Part shown: piece after piece, positions 1 through 7,859 of the stretch
How the letters are laid out: each line of letters begins with the position of its first letter
Position numbering within the stretch: position 1 is the first letter of the stretch
Assembly (NCBI GenBank): GCA_910579935.1
Contig: CAJTVQ010000012.1
Span: 20,844-84,843, forward strand
Length of the DNA stretch: 64,000 nucleotides
Reading direction: 5' to 3'
Source of the DNA: an uncultured Lachnospiraceae bacterium
GTDB taxonomy: Bacteria > Bacillota > Clostridia > Lachnospirales > Lachnospiraceae
The notes under the pieces: generated by a model
Told to the model about the DNA's origin: nothing
Databases searched by the model: none
What the model saw: the letters and a program-made list of their open reading frames with translations, nothing else
Made by a program: the position numbers and the translations under genes

Positions 1-207
1 TGTATCAATATCTGCATATTCATCATCATTCAATTCACTTTTTATAATATAGCCGGATTTTTCATCCTGTAAATAATATCCGTCTTTTCCTGCAATTCCG
101 AATCCCATTGGCGAAAGCAGATACACTATTTCAATATCCTTTAACATGCTTCGATATTTAAGTGTTGAAACAGACTCAAAATCATAAGGGTATATAACTG
201 CTTTCAT
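1..207 (-). CDS. Peptide maturation system protein, TIGR04066-like (partial)
   Basis: Only the first 69 codons are inside the window; the gene runs off the left edge. The ATG overlaps the stop of the upstream radical SAM gene (ATGA), so the two are translationally coupled. The N-terminus (MKAVIYPYDFESVSTL, then LLSPMGFGIAGKDG) matches the layout of the complete protein at 11048-12151 (MRKIALYPYDVSNLHL, then VSPGGWGYENEDAG), so I read it as a diverged paralogue. That family accompanies Cys-rich peptide radical SAM maturases; its chemistry is not known to me. An acyl-carrier-like gene may follow outside the window. Confidence 0.75.
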   Translation of the reverse strand, partial: MKAVIYPYDFESVSTLKYRSMLKDIEIVYLLSPMGFGIAGKDGYYLQDEKSGYIIKSELNDDEYADIDT

Positions 208-1661
208 CCTCTCACCTCTTTCTCAAAATCACAATTATTATCACATAACACAATATAATCTTTTAAGTCGCTTTCAATCTGGCTTCGTATCCCCATGCAG
301 TTTGACAGTCTTTTTTTCTTCGACAATTCTCCATTTTCTTCTGCCACCGCAATGCACTGGGAGCATAACCGGAAACACCAGCAGTTTCTGCATTCCTTTT
401 CTGTAAGCTGTGCAACGTTTAACAGTGCTGAAATCTTATCCATGTCAAATCCATCATCAATATTTCCAATACAATAGGTTTCGGATGCTTCATCTACTCT
501 TTCACATGGATAAAACCTGCCATCTGCATTTACAAAAAATCTCTGCGCCCCCGGCAGACACTGTCCGCCCGGACAATCGTAATTAGTCTTTGAATTTTTT
601 GCTACCATCCGATTATAATAAAGCTGCTTGATTCCACGAAAACGCCCATCCAAAAGTGTCGGCTTATATATCTTAAATATATCAGAGCAATAGTATAATA
701 AAACTTTAAATTCCTCATATAATGCATCGGTTACATATTCTCTGCTGAGTGCAAGTTCTTCCTTCCTGTTTGCATTATTAACCATATTTCCCATGACAAA
801 AATATCTTTGACCGTATCATAGGACATAAAAAAGTCATTTGCACACCCTATGTCTTTACTCAGGTCAATGACAGCATTAAATGAAATTTTATTGAGAAAC
901 TCGGGATAACAACCCTTGATCTGTTCCAAATTCTTCATTACAGTGTCAAATGTCCCGCTCTCCTTATCTGCAAATACCCTGTTTCCATCCTGTATTTTTT
1001 TCGGTCCGTCTAAACTGATCGCAACATGGAAATTGTGCTCCATAAGAAACTGTATGATTTCATCCGTAAACAATGTTGCGTTTGTCGTCATATTAAATGA
1101 TATTCTTTTTCCCCTGAAAAGCTCTTCTGCATATGCAACCACTTTTCTTATCAGCGCAATCTCAAGCAGAGGTTCCCCGCCATAAAAGCCCAGTGATACT
1201 TCGCTGCTGTTCCTTGTATGTTCATAATAGAAATCAACTGCTTTCTTAGCCACTTCCCATGTCATTCTTTTATTGGCATGTGTACGATTGACATAACTCC
1301 CTGAATATACACAATACTTACAACGCAGGTTACAGTTTTGTGTTACCTGTAACGTCATCAAAGATAAATTACCATCAAATAAATCCTGCAGAATATCCGT
1401 CTCAACATGTTTTATCTGCAAATTATCGTTAATCGGATGCAGTAATCCCTGATTTTCTAAATATATGATACTCTGTCTTACTTTTTCATTCATTGACGCC
1501 AACTTGCTGCTTACATCAGAATCACCGGAACAGCATGTCAATTCCTGTAAAAAACTATGTACATCATCAGGAATAGAAACAATTGAATTTGTATCTACAT
1601 CATATAAGAATTTTCTATCGTAAACTTCAAATAAATGAACATTTGGTTTTTCATTCAACAC
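204..1661 (-). CDS. Radical SAM/SPASM peptide maturase B (CcpM-like)
   Basis: This 485-residue protein has the radical SAM cluster motif CNLRCKYC (Cys110, Cys114, Cys117), a GFYGGEP motif typical of peptide-modifying SPASM enzymes, and a Cys-rich C-terminal region (CPGGQC, YPCERV, CRNCWCFRLCSQC) that should bind auxiliary Fe-S clusters. It is closely similar to the maturase at 12173-13591, with the same N-terminal pattern (VHLFE...KFLYDVDTNSIV), which may bind the leader peptide. Known relatives install thioether or other Cys-based crosslinks; the product here is unknown. It lies downstream of precursor B and a hairpin attenuator, so its likely substrate is precursor B. The start ATG has the ribosome site GGAGGTAAAAGGTG. 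Confidence 0.9.
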   Translation of the reverse strand: MLNEKPNVHLFEVYDRKFLYDVDTNSIVSIPDDVHSFLQELTCCSGDSDVSSKLASMNEKVRQSIIYLENQGLLHPINDNLQIKHVETDILQDLFDGNLSLMTLQVTQNCNLRCKYCVYSGSYVNRTHANKRMTWEVAKKAVDFYYEHTRNSSEVSLGFYGGEPLLEIALIRKVVAYAEELFRGKRISFNMTTNATLFTDEIIQFLMEHNFHVAISLDGPKKIQDGNRVFADKESGTFDTVMKNLEQIKGCYPEFLNKISFNAVIDLSKDIGCANDFFMSYDTVKDIFVMGNMVNNANRKEELALSREYVTDALYEEFKVLLYYCSDIFKIYKPTLLDGRFRGIKQLYYNRMVAKNSKTNYDCPGGQCLPGAQRFFVNADGRFYPCERVDEASETYCIGNIDDGFDMDKISALLNVAQLTEKECRNCWCFRLCSQCIAVAEENGELSKKKRLSNCMGIRSQIESDLKDYIVLCDNNCDFEKEVRG

Positions 1662-1684
1662 CTTTTACCTCCGAGTATTTTTAA

Positions 1685-1718
1685 TAAGGTCATGCCAGCT
1701 TGCGTTGACATGACCTTA
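1685..1718 (-). terminator. Hairpin attenuator between precursor B and maturase B
   Basis: Perfect 10-bp arms (TAAGGTCATG / CATGACCTTA) flank a 14-base loop and are followed on the minus strand by TTAAAAA. It has only a weak U run, so partial read-through is expected, which would keep the precursor in excess over its enzyme. Confidence 0.6.
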
Positions 1719-1740
1719 TTCCTGCACAAAGCACATTGTT

Positions 1741-1935
1741 TTAAATCAATGATGCATTGTTATAAGCATTCTGATTCGTATTCTGATTAACCATGTTAAG
1801 AATAGATGAACCATTTGCCTTCAGAGTGCTGCCCGTACAGTTTGTGCATGTGGAACAATAGCAATAACATGTCACACACGCATATGCCATAAATGTTCCT
1901 CTTTCAAAAGCGTTTTTCTTTCCTAACTTGCCCAT
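1741..1935 (-). CDS. Cys-rich RiPP precursor peptide B
   Basis: A 64-residue peptide starting MGKLGKK. I choose the ATG at 1935 rather than the upstream GTG because GGAGG is about 10 bases from it. The leader LGKKNAFERGTFMAYA resembles the other two precursors (LGKK...G(T/S)L..Y). The core holds six cysteines at residues 20, 23, 25, 27, 30 and 33, followed by a long Asn/Ser-rich tail. The pattern resembles the CLI_3235-class bacteriocin precursor family. It sits directly before its own radical SAM gene. Modification and activity are inferred. Confidence 0.85.
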   Translation of the reverse strand: MGKLGKKNAFERGTFMAYACVTCYCYCSTCTNCTGSTLKANGSSILNMVNQNTNQNAYNNASLI

Positions 1936-1941
1936 AGCCAC

Positions 1942-2034
1942 TTACCCTCCTTTCTTAGACTTAATGCAACAGGATTTTTCAATCTGTACATTATCAACCT
2001 CATATGTGCTATCTTCATTCATACAGCTTGCCAC
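1942..2034 (-). CDS. Possible 30-aa ORF before precursor B
   Basis: A GTG-initiated reading frame with AAAAGG seven bases upstream encodes 30 residues ending VQIEKSCCIKSKKGG. Its stop overlaps the ribosome site of precursor B. It could be a translated coupling leader, a fourth small peptide, or chance. The leader motif of the other precursors is absent, so I do not call it a precursor. Confidence 0.25.
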   Translation of the reverse strand: MASCMNEDSTYEVDNVQIEKSCCIKSKKGG

Positions 2035-2045
2035 ATTATTACCTT

Positions 2046-2783
2046 TTATATCTTCATATCCAAATTGATACCGACAGCCGTTTTTTCCTCTTTTTCATTT
2101 TTGCCCGAAACTGTTTCATCATCATTTTGAGCAATGACAATGGTATCTTTATACTTATTGCCAAACTGAGTTTCGCCAGCTTCTTTCAGCTTTTCTTTTA
2201 ATTCTGCTTCTTCCTCTCTGCTGTTCTGACGTCTCTCTTCAATATCTGCTCTCTCTTTTTTCTTTTCCTCATTCTGCTTACGTATTTTCTCTGCATTTTC
2301 GGACATGGTTTCCAAATGAGACTTCGCATCATCTTTTTGCACGATTGACCATTTACTGATCCCGCCATCTTTATCAATCGCCCATCCTTGTGCTACAACA
2401 TGCCAACCGCCTGCGGCAACAGAACGAACATTCTGCTCATCACATTCCTGCATGGCAGCAATATTTCTTTCATACTCTGATTCCAATTCAGAATCATTTG
2501 CCATCTTTGTCAAAAATTGCGGGGAGATCGCAACATTGGTAGTTGAATTAGAGCCATATTTCATTCCCTTAGAATAATTGGCAGCCACAAAGCTGTAATT
2601 GCTGTATTTCTTGGAAAGATATGATAATTCATCCGCTGCTGTTTTTCTTGATGGAGATTGTGTCTCTGAACTGGCCTTATCTGTTTCACGACTTTCCGCT
2701 GTCTGCTTTCGATCATTGCGCTTTGTCGCATATGTGGAATTGCCAACATAACTGTTATAAGCATTACTAATTTCCATTGCCAT
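2046..2783 (-). CDS. DUF6033-like coiled-coil protein
   Basis: A 245-residue hydrophilic protein without signal peptide or membrane segment. The N-terminus (MAMEISNAYNSYVGNSTYAT) and central motif (GGWHVVAQGWAIDKDGGISKWS) resemble a clostridial family I recall as DUF6033; function unknown. Residues about 165-215 are a long Glu/Lys/Arg-rich helix, probably a coiled coil. The start has AAGGAGG at good distance. It is the first gene after quorum-type promoter 1 and is followed by precursor B, so it is part of the peptide regulon. Possible roles are scaffold, chaperone or immunity, but nothing in the sequence decides. Confidence 0.7.
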   Translation of the reverse strand: MAMEISNAYNSYVGNSTYATKRNDRKQTAESRETDKASSETQSPSRKTAADELSYLSKKYSNYSFVAANYSKGMKYGSNSTTNVAISPQFLTKMANDSELESEYERNIAAMQECDEQNVRSVAAGGWHVVAQGWAIDKDGGISKWSIVQKDDAKSHLETMSENAEKIRKQNEEKKKERADIEERRQNSREEEAELKEKLKEAGETQFGNKYKDTIVIAQNDDETVSGKNEKEEKTAVGINLDMKI

Positions 2784-2822
2784 ATGGTTATCCTCCTTAA
2801 AAAATTCTCTGACTTTTTCTTT

Positions 2823-2888
2823 ATGATAACAAATTTTCTGCCTGGTTCAATTACCCTTGCAGAAAATGAACTGTTTTTGCAGAAAACG
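2823..2888 (-). promoter_or_regulatory. Tandem-repeat (LytTR-type) promoter 1
   Basis: Two direct repeats read TTGCAGAAAATG (2857) and TTGCAGAAAACG (2877) on the plus strand, CATTTTCTGCAA on the minus strand, 20 bp apart. A -10 TATCAT (2823-2828) lies 28 bp downstream of the proximal repeat. The same architecture occurs at three other promoters of the locus. It should drive the DUF6033 / precursor B / maturase B operon. Confidence 0.75.
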
Positions 2889-2892
2889 TCAA

Positions 2893-2933
2893 AAAATCTT
2901 TCCAGGCAGCCCTTGCCGCCCTGAAAAGATTTT
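2893..2933 (-). terminator. Terminator after the ABC exporter
   Basis: On the minus strand, AAAATCTTTTCAGG pairs with CCTGGAAAGATTTT and the stem runs into TTTTTTG. It ends the agrB-to-exporter transcript just before promoter 1. Confidence 0.8.
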
Positions 2934-2940
2934 CATATGC

Positions 2941-4653
2941 TCAATCCGCTTTTTCCATCATGATATTTAGTTCATCATTTCTGCCTATCAGTTCATCATA
3001 TTCCCCTATATCAGCAACGATGCCTTCCTTCAGTACGACAATCCGATCCACCTTGCTCAGTATTTCTTTCTTATGCGTTATTACTATTACGGTTTTTTCT
3101 TTCAGCCTCGTATTCAGCAGTCCATTGATCTGCTGTTCCGAATAAGCATCCGTGTTTGAAGTGGCCTCATCAAATATAATAATCGGCTTATCATGTATCA
3201 ATGCCCTTGCAAGAGCTATCTTCTGCTTCTGTCCGCCGGAAAGCATCGCCCCATTTTGTCCTACCACATAGTCTAAAGATACCTCTTTTATGAAATCTTC
3301 CAATCCGCTGTCCCGGCAGGCCGTTTCGATCACAGCATCGTCCACCGTCTTATACAGACAGATATTATTTCTTATGGTGTCATTAAAAAGGTATATCTGC
3401 TGACTCACCACAGATACCATATTTCGGTATTCCGTCAGTGACGGTTCTGAGATATCCTCTTCCCCCAACAGTATCCTTCCACCTGCCGGCTCATACATTC
3501 TGGTTAGAAGGTTGATGATGGTTGTCTTTCCTGAACCATTGCGCCCGATCACAGCCGTCTTCCTTCCTTTTTCAAACAAAATGTCAACATCCTTTAAAAT
3601 ATATTTATCTTTCTCATACGCAAAAGAAACCCGTTCCAATTTCAGATCATCCAGACACAGAGCCGTACATTTTCCGCCATCTGTTTCTTCCTCTAAATCC
3701 ATAAATGCATAGTACCTTTTCGTCGACGGAATAATCCCTGATAAAAGGTATCCTATGTTAAGGATGGCAGAAATCGGTCCCGTAACATAAGCGCTGTATG
3801 TAATGAAAGCAAACACACTGCCTACCGAAAGCCGCATGTCAAATACCAGATTGGCGCCCAATATATATAATAGCGTGGAAAGAATCTGCACCATGACGCT
3901 GTCCAGGATCATATTCCACTGACTTAACATATTCATCTGCTTTTGTTTCTCTATCATATGAATCTGACGGCATACAAATTCCTCATGTTTTTTGCCAAGG
4001 ACATTGAACAGCTTAACTTCCCGTACTCCTCCGACAGTATCCCCAAACCATTTCGCATATTCCTGGCTGCTGCTTATAAAACCGTCCATGATCTGCTTCT
4101 GCTTCTTGGCAAAGTATTTCATCACAACGCACTTAACCGGTATAAACAGGAGCACCAATATTGTCATTCTGATATCTATGATAAATAACCCAATCATACC
4201 TCCTGCCATGCTGAACGCCTGCGTAATCACAAAAAAAACGCTGCTGTCAGCAATAGACGCCATCTGGCCAATATCTGTATTGATACTGTTCAGAGTCTCC
4301 GCATAATTGGTGTTATTGAAATAATTTACCCGCAGTTTCATTAGATGCGTAAAAGACTGGTCCGAAAGGAAATACTGAATCTTAGCGGAAATATCCACAC
4401 GTTTTTTTTCCTTGATCATATCTATAAGGGAATTTATGGCGTAGATTGCCATAGATGCCAAAACCAGCTCTATCAGCAATTTCTTATCGCCGCCGATAAA
4501 ACCGTCGTCCATGACCCGTCTGCTGATCAGCGGAATGCAAAGGTTCAATCCTGTAGAAATGAACAGACAGCAGATTATCACAACTATTGTTTTCCGGTGT
4601 CTGTTCAATAATAGAAGTAATCTCTTTACAGCTTCTTTGTTATCCATCTTCAT
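2941..4653 (-). CDS. ABC transporter, fused permease and ATPase (peptide exporter)
   Basis: A 570-residue half-transporter. The N-terminal ~310 residues carry about six membrane segments; the C-terminal ATPase has Walker A GRNGSGKTT (about residues 370-378), signature LSGGQKQK and Walker B IIIFDEATSN. It has no C39 peptidase domain at the N-terminus, unlike many bacteriocin exporters, so leader removal must be done elsewhere, probably by the adjacent subtilisin-like protease. The start overlaps the protease stop (ATG at 4653 or 4647), showing tight coupling. Export of modified peptides is inferred from context; multidrug export is the alternative. Confidence 0.88.
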   Translation of the reverse strand: MKMDNKEAVKRLLLLLNRHRKTIVVIICCLFISTGLNLCIPLISRRVMDDGFIGGDKKLLIELVLASMAIYAINSLIDMIKEKKRVDISAKIQYFLSDQSFTHLMKLRVNYFNNTNYAETLNSINTDIGQMASIADSSVFFVITQAFSMAGGMIGLFIIDIRMTILVLLFIPVKCVVMKYFAKKQKQIMDGFISSSQEYAKWFGDTVGGVREVKLFNVLGKKHEEFVCRQIHMIEKQKQMNMLSQWNMILDSVMVQILSTLLYILGANLVFDMRLSVGSVFAFITYSAYVTGPISAILNIGYLLSGIIPSTKRYYAFMDLEEETDGGKCTALCLDDLKLERVSFAYEKDKYILKDVDILFEKGRKTAVIGRNGSGKTTIINLLTRMYEPAGGRILLGEEDISEPSLTEYRNMVSVVSQQIYLFNDTIRNNICLYKTVDDAVIETACRDSGLEDFIKEVSLDYVVGQNGAMLSGGQKQKIALARALIHDKPIIIFDEATSNTDAYSEQQINGLLNTRLKEKTVIVITHKKEILSKVDRIVVLKEGIVADIGEYDELIGRNDELNIMMEKAD

Positions 4654-6073
4654 CCTCCGTCAGCTTTGTTTCTATGACATGATATATTTCCTCAACATCT
4701 TTCCTGTCAATCCATCCTGCTAATTTTTTCTCAACACTTTCTTCCTCAAAAGAAAACTTAGCCAGAATATTTTCCTCCCCTTTGCAAAGGCTGATCTCCA
4801 CATCACAATCAGGATATACTGTCAAAAATTTCTCTTTATCTTCTAATGGCATACACCATATGACCAAATCACTTTGTTTATAAAAGACCTGGCTCTCTAT
4901 AAAGTTCTTCCATTCATCATGGTCTGATACAGGCTCCGGCATATATTCTAATGCATATAATATACTTTCCGGCTCCATTCCTATCGCATATGCATTATAA
5001 CCATTATTAGCAAAAGCTTTCTTTAATTCAGTAAGTATATAAAAACTATCTATTGCGGCTTCGACTGCCAGTATTACCACCGGAACTTCCAGACCATTTC
5101 CCTGATAATGGTTATTTTTAATCTGTTTCTTCCTGGTTTCCCTGCTCCAAAAGAATCCCTGCACCTCTAAATTATGAATATCTTCTTTTCCGAGATATAT
5201 TAAATTCTTATTCTTTATATCCAAGCTTTCCAGGTCTGCCACCGAAAAAGCTATTACAGTCTCTGCTTCGCTCCGTATTTCATGAAACTCTCCCGAAACT
5301 GTTTCAAAGTAATACTCTGCCCGGCTCGTTTTCTCTCTGCCGGCTACATATGCCCTATTAATCCAATCCGGTTCGTATATACCATCCATCATTTCAATAT
5401 GGCTTTGTTCTTTTGCATATTTCTTCAATTTCTTTATATCAAATGTATTATCTTCCTTTAATTTATTGGCGATCAATGCACTTGCATATGGTGCGGCATA
5501 ACTATTACTCAGCAATGTCTTTATTTCTTCATCACAAATTTTAACCGTGTGTTCGGAGGGCACAACCGTATCGATCCCCATCTGCATATAATCTTTGGAA
5601 TAGCTTAAAGGACTGCCCGTTGTCGCTACACCGATCACATTCGTAAAACTGGCCGGATATGACACAAAACCTGAATTGGCTGTTGCTGCTATAATGATCA
5701 TTCCTTTGGCTGCATATTTATTGATCAGGGTTCTCAGTTTTTCACAATCTTTAAAGTCTGATGTTCCTAAACTTAAATTAACCAGACTTATTTGATTTTT
5801 AAAGCACCATTCCAATGCCGGATAAATGCTTTTAATTGAACCGCTTCCCTTTTCGTCCAAAATCCTTATACTGATCAGCCGGCAGTCCGGGCAATATTTC
5901 TCCAATATCATTGCACAATTTGTCCCATGTTGGGATTGCTGCCAATCTGTATTTTTTGTATCAGCTACGCAAACACCGTTTTCATCAACAGCAATGCTTT
6001 CTTCTATTCCTTTTTTTACAAAAACCTCATAAACACCATTATCTATAATTGCAACTCTGATACCTTTATCCAT
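4640..6073 (-). CDS. S8 subtilisin-like serine protease, putative leader peptidase
   Basis: A 477-residue protein. I start at the ATG at 6073 because GAGGT sits just upstream; a TTG at 6085 is the alternative. The subtilase triad is visible as Asp11 (AIIDNG), His49 (QHGTNC) and Ser191 (SNSYAAP), with oxyanion Asn133 (ATANSG). The usual GTSMAAP box is altered to SNSYAAP. There is no signal peptide, so it acts in the cytoplasm, like LanP-type cytosolic leader peptidases. The catalytic domain covers about residues 1-210; the remaining ~260 residues are an unrecognised domain that may bind substrate. It is coupled to the ABC exporter, and the pair replaces a C39-type peptidase-exporter. Confidence 0.88.
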   Translation of the reverse strand: MDKGIRVAIIDNGVYEVFVKKGIEESIAVDENGVCVADTKNTDWQQSQHGTNCAMILEKYCPDCRLISIRILDEKGSGSIKSIYPALEWCFKNQISLVNLSLGTSDFKDCEKLRTLINKYAAKGMIIIAATANSGFVSYPASFTNVIGVATTGSPLSYSKDYMQMGIDTVVPSEHTVKICDEEIKTLLSNSYAAPYASALIANKLKEDNTFDIKKLKKYAKEQSHIEMMDGIYEPDWINRAYVAGREKTSRAEYYFETVSGEFHEIRSEAETVIAFSVADLESLDIKNKNLIYLGKEDIHNLEVQGFFWSRETRKKQIKNNHYQGNGLEVPVVILAVEAAIDSFYILTELKKAFANNGYNAYAIGMEPESILYALEYMPEPVSDHDEWKNFIESQVFYKQSDLVIWCMPLEDKEKFLTVYPDCDVEISLCKGEENILAKFSFEEESVEKKLAGWIDRKDVEEIYHVIETKLTEDEDG

Positions 6074-6081
6074 AATATACC

Positions 6082-6276
6082 TCAAAAAATCTGGTTGACA
6101 TTATATGATGATAATTTTGTAATCATATTTTCATACATCTTATCCATATCAGCAGGATTCATTAAATCATAAAGACCATCTACTTTCTGCTCATATTCTC
6201 TCTTTCCCAGTTTGATAAATTTCAGCCGCTCATGGATAAGTGATGTTGGATCAAGAAGTAAACGGATAGCCTTCAT
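6082..6276 (-). CDS. Small protein between precursor C and the protease
   Basis: A 64-residue, charged reading frame (MKAIRLLLDPTSLIHERLKF...) ending just before the protease. Its ATG lies in the loop of the hairpin at 6263-6292 and no good ribosome site precedes it, so the start is doubtful. I do not recognise it. Its position within a compact operon supports translation; its function is open. Confidence 0.45.
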   Translation of the reverse strand: MKAIRLLLDPTSLIHERLKFIKLGKREYEQKVDGLYDLMNPADMDKMYENMITKLSSYNVNQIF

Positions 6277-6292
6277 TACTAAAGGCTATCCG
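6263..6292 (-). terminator. Hairpin after precursor C
   Basis: Perfect 9-bp arms (CGGATAGCC / GGCTATCCG) follow the precursor C stop on the minus strand. With only TTTACTT after the stem it is probably a partial terminator, RNA stabiliser or attenuator, the third such hairpin directly after a precursor gene. Confidence 0.55.
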
Positions 6293-6300
6293 TTAATGTG

Positions 6301-6489
6301 CTAACTCCAAAGAAGCAACTTGCTGTCATTCTGGATATTGTTCGCTGAATTCTGCGAATAATCCACTGTTGCATCCGGATTAACTGTCGGATAAGGGCAT
6401 GAACAAGCAGCATAGTACAGACAGCCACATGCATAAGAAACTAAGGTTCCTGACTCATTAGCAAGTTTCTTTCCCAATACTTTTTTCAT
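6301..6489 (-). CDS. Cys-rich RiPP precursor peptide C
   Basis: A 62-residue peptide. The leader (MKKVLGKKLANESGTLVSYA) matches precursors A and B. The core has Cys21, Cys23, Cys29 and Cys31 in CGCLYYAACSC, then an Asn/Ser-rich tail. There is no clear ribosome site and the start lies inside the end of the ORF at 6458-6757, so translation is probably coupled. No maturase directly follows it; one of the two maturases in the locus must act in trans. Confidence 0.82.
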   Translation of the reverse strand: MKKVLGKKLANESGTLVSYACGCLYYAACSCPYPTVNPDATVDYSQNSANNIQNDSKLLLWS

Positions 6490-6757
6490 ATCTACGTATG
6501 ACTAATTTGACCAAATCTCTTGGATACAACCCTATGTTCGGAGAAAACAAGCTTTTCTTTGTATCAGTAACTTTCACACAAAAATGCTCATATACCAGAT
6601 CATTTAGTCCCTGCAATATTTCCTGTTCTGACAACCCGTTTGGAAAGAGCCTATGCAGCAAGCTCAAATATATTTCACCCTGCACAATACTATTTGGCTC
6701 CGTTCTTAGTTTTCCTTTTTCTTCGGTCTTTTCGGCTGATGCCAAATTGCTGCACAC
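6458..6757 (-). CDS. Unrecognised small protein between agrD and precursor C
   Basis: An open frame of up to 99 codons starting from a GTG at 6757, overlapping the agrD 3' end, and ending 32 bases inside precursor C. The ribosome site is poor, and internal GTG/TTG starts are possible. The conserved-looking part is about residues 25-99 (GEIYLSLLHRLFPNGLSEQEIL...). I do not recognise it. The double overlap suggests translational coupling from agrD through to precursor C. Confidence 0.5.
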   Translation of the reverse strand: MCSNLASAEKTEEKGKLRTEPNSIVQGEIYLSLLHRLFPNGLSEQEILQGLNDLVYEHFCVKVTDTKKSLFSPNIGLYPRDLVKLVIRRYEKSIGKETC

Positions 6758-6855
6758 TCCGATGTTCTGCCGATCATAGTCTTTTCGACTTCATTCCGGG
6801 CAATTCTCTCCACTACCTTTAATGCCTTGTCTGTAATTTTTTCTGCATTTTTCAT
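6706..6855 (-). CDS. agrD: AgrD-like cyclic lactone autoinducer precursor
   Basis: A 49-residue peptide whose ATG overlaps the agrB stop (ATGA), with GGAGGTAAAGG before it. It has an amphipathic N-terminal helix (ALKVVERIARNEVEK), a segment with Cys34 (TSECAAIW) and a charged Pro/Lys tail (HQPKRPKKKEN), the three-part plan of AgrD. By analogy the thiolactone would join Cys34 to the residue about four positions on, probably Trp38. It is adjacent to AgrB, which should cyclise it; the AgrC-like kinase at 8426-9727 is the expected receptor. Confidence 0.85.
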   Translation of the reverse strand: MKNAEKITDKALKVVERIARNEVEKTMIGRTSECAAIWHQPKRPKKKEN

Positions 6856-7436
6856 TTTGCCTTTACCTCCTGCTTTATAATTTTTGCAAAACACATCAGG
6901 GCTGAACACAATATAATGGCTATTGACATATAACTTACATACAGCTGGTTCATTTTTAATGCAGTAAGGGCAACAATTACTCCGGCCTCAATCAGCACAA
7001 GCAATCTGGCGGCCTTTTTTATTTCCCGCAATTCATTTTCATCAAGATCCATATTCGGATGATTCACTGTTCCAATAACCTCAACAGTAAGCACTGCGCA
7101 AAGCAATAATACATACATAATATAGGATTTTTCCGAAAATACAGCTGCCACCTGAACAACCCCGATATAAGTTATGATCGTCAATAGATAGCACTGCCAG
7201 AATTTATCGGCATGATAACCCCCGGTCCGTTTCCTCAGTGAAAGAAAAAATACCAAAAAAGCAACGGTCGGTAAGAACTGCCTAAAAATAATGCTGATAA
7301 TCAGCATAGTCCCAACCGCAATGATACGTTCTGCCATAATGATCAAAACATACTCATAATATTCTATGTTGTCTTTTTCGATCATCTTTTTTGCTTCCAT
7401 CTGGTTTACTAATTTCAATACTATCTCTTCAACCAT
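6852..7436 (-). CDS. agrB: AgrB-like peptide processing membrane protease
   Basis: A 194-residue membrane protein starting at the ATG at 7436 with GGAGG ten bases upstream; the longer frame to 7487 would start upstream of the promoter -10. It has several hydrophobic segments and the conserved AgrB region with catalytic-type His and Cys (RKRTGGYHADKFWQCY). AgrB cleaves the C-terminal tail of AgrD and forms the thiolactone. It is the first gene after promoter 2, so it would be in an autoinduction loop. Confidence 0.9.
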   Translation of the reverse strand: MVEEIVLKLVNQMEAKKMIEKDNIEYYEYVLIIMAERIIAVGTMLIISIIFRQFLPTVAFLVFFLSLRKRTGGYHADKFWQCYLLTIITYIGVVQVAAVFSEKSYIMYVLLLCAVLTVEVIGTVNHPNMDLDENELREIKKAARLLVLIEAGVIVALTALKMNQLYVSYMSIAIILCSALMCFAKIIKQEVKAK

Positions 7437-7459
7437 ATTTATATGCCCTCCTTGTATAG

Positions 7460-7526
7460 AGTATATAGAAAATCGCAAACATATCAATATACTTTGCAGA
7501 AAATGGACACTTCAGAGCAGAAAATG
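7460..7526 (-). promoter_or_regulatory. Tandem-repeat (LytTR-type) promoter 2, agrB
   Basis: Plus-strand repeats TTGCAGAAAATG (7494) and GAGCAGAAAATG (about 7515) are 21 bp apart; the -10 TATACT (7460-7465) is 28 bp from the proximal repeat. It is expected to drive agrB through the exporter, 7436 down to 2941. Confidence 0.75.
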
Positions 7527-7550
7527 GTACAAAAAGCATCCTGTACTTCC

Positions 7551-7586
7551 AAAAACAGGAAGAACATTTCTGCTCCTCCTGTTTTT
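7551..7586 (-). terminator. Terminator of the 7860/7651 operon
   Basis: On the minus strand AAAAACAGGA pairs with TCCTGTTTTT across a short loop, giving an intrinsic terminator ending in a U run. It isolates this operon from promoter 2. Confidence 0.75.
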
Positions 7587-7650
7587 GTATCTCCACTTTC
7601 TCTTCTGTGTTTCATTCTGTTTATCCCGCTTGTACGGGAATCTCGTTTTA

Positions 7651-7836
7651 CTATTCACGCTCTAACGGGATAAATTCATGCTGCTCAACGCCATTACCAT
7701 CCTGAACATGTATTTCCTCTGCCGGAAGACTGATATCATCCGATGCATTATTCGTTTTTACTAAAATAATAGCACCTGCTAAAAATATTACAACCAATAT
7801 AATAACAATACCTACATTTTTTTTAATATAAAACAC
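7651..7836 (-). CDS. Small single-pass membrane protein in the peptide regulon
   Basis: A 61-residue protein with one strong membrane helix (NVGIVIILVVIFLAGAIILV, about residues 7-26) and an acidic outer tail. The start is a GTG next to AAGAGAG and is uncertain. It is cotranscribed with the 130-residue protein upstream under promoter 3. A small membrane protein in a bacteriocin regulon could be an immunity protein, but there is no sequence match to support this. Confidence 0.6.
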   Translation of the reverse strand: MFYIKKNVGIVIILVVIFLAGAIILVKTNNASDDISLPAEEIHVQDGNGVEQHEFIPLERE

Positions 7837-7859
7837 CTCTCTTTTTTATAGAATAATAA

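Noticed and set aside
7437..7487. Longer start for agrB
   Set aside because: It would begin upstream of the -10 of promoter 2; the ATG at 7436 has GGAGG.
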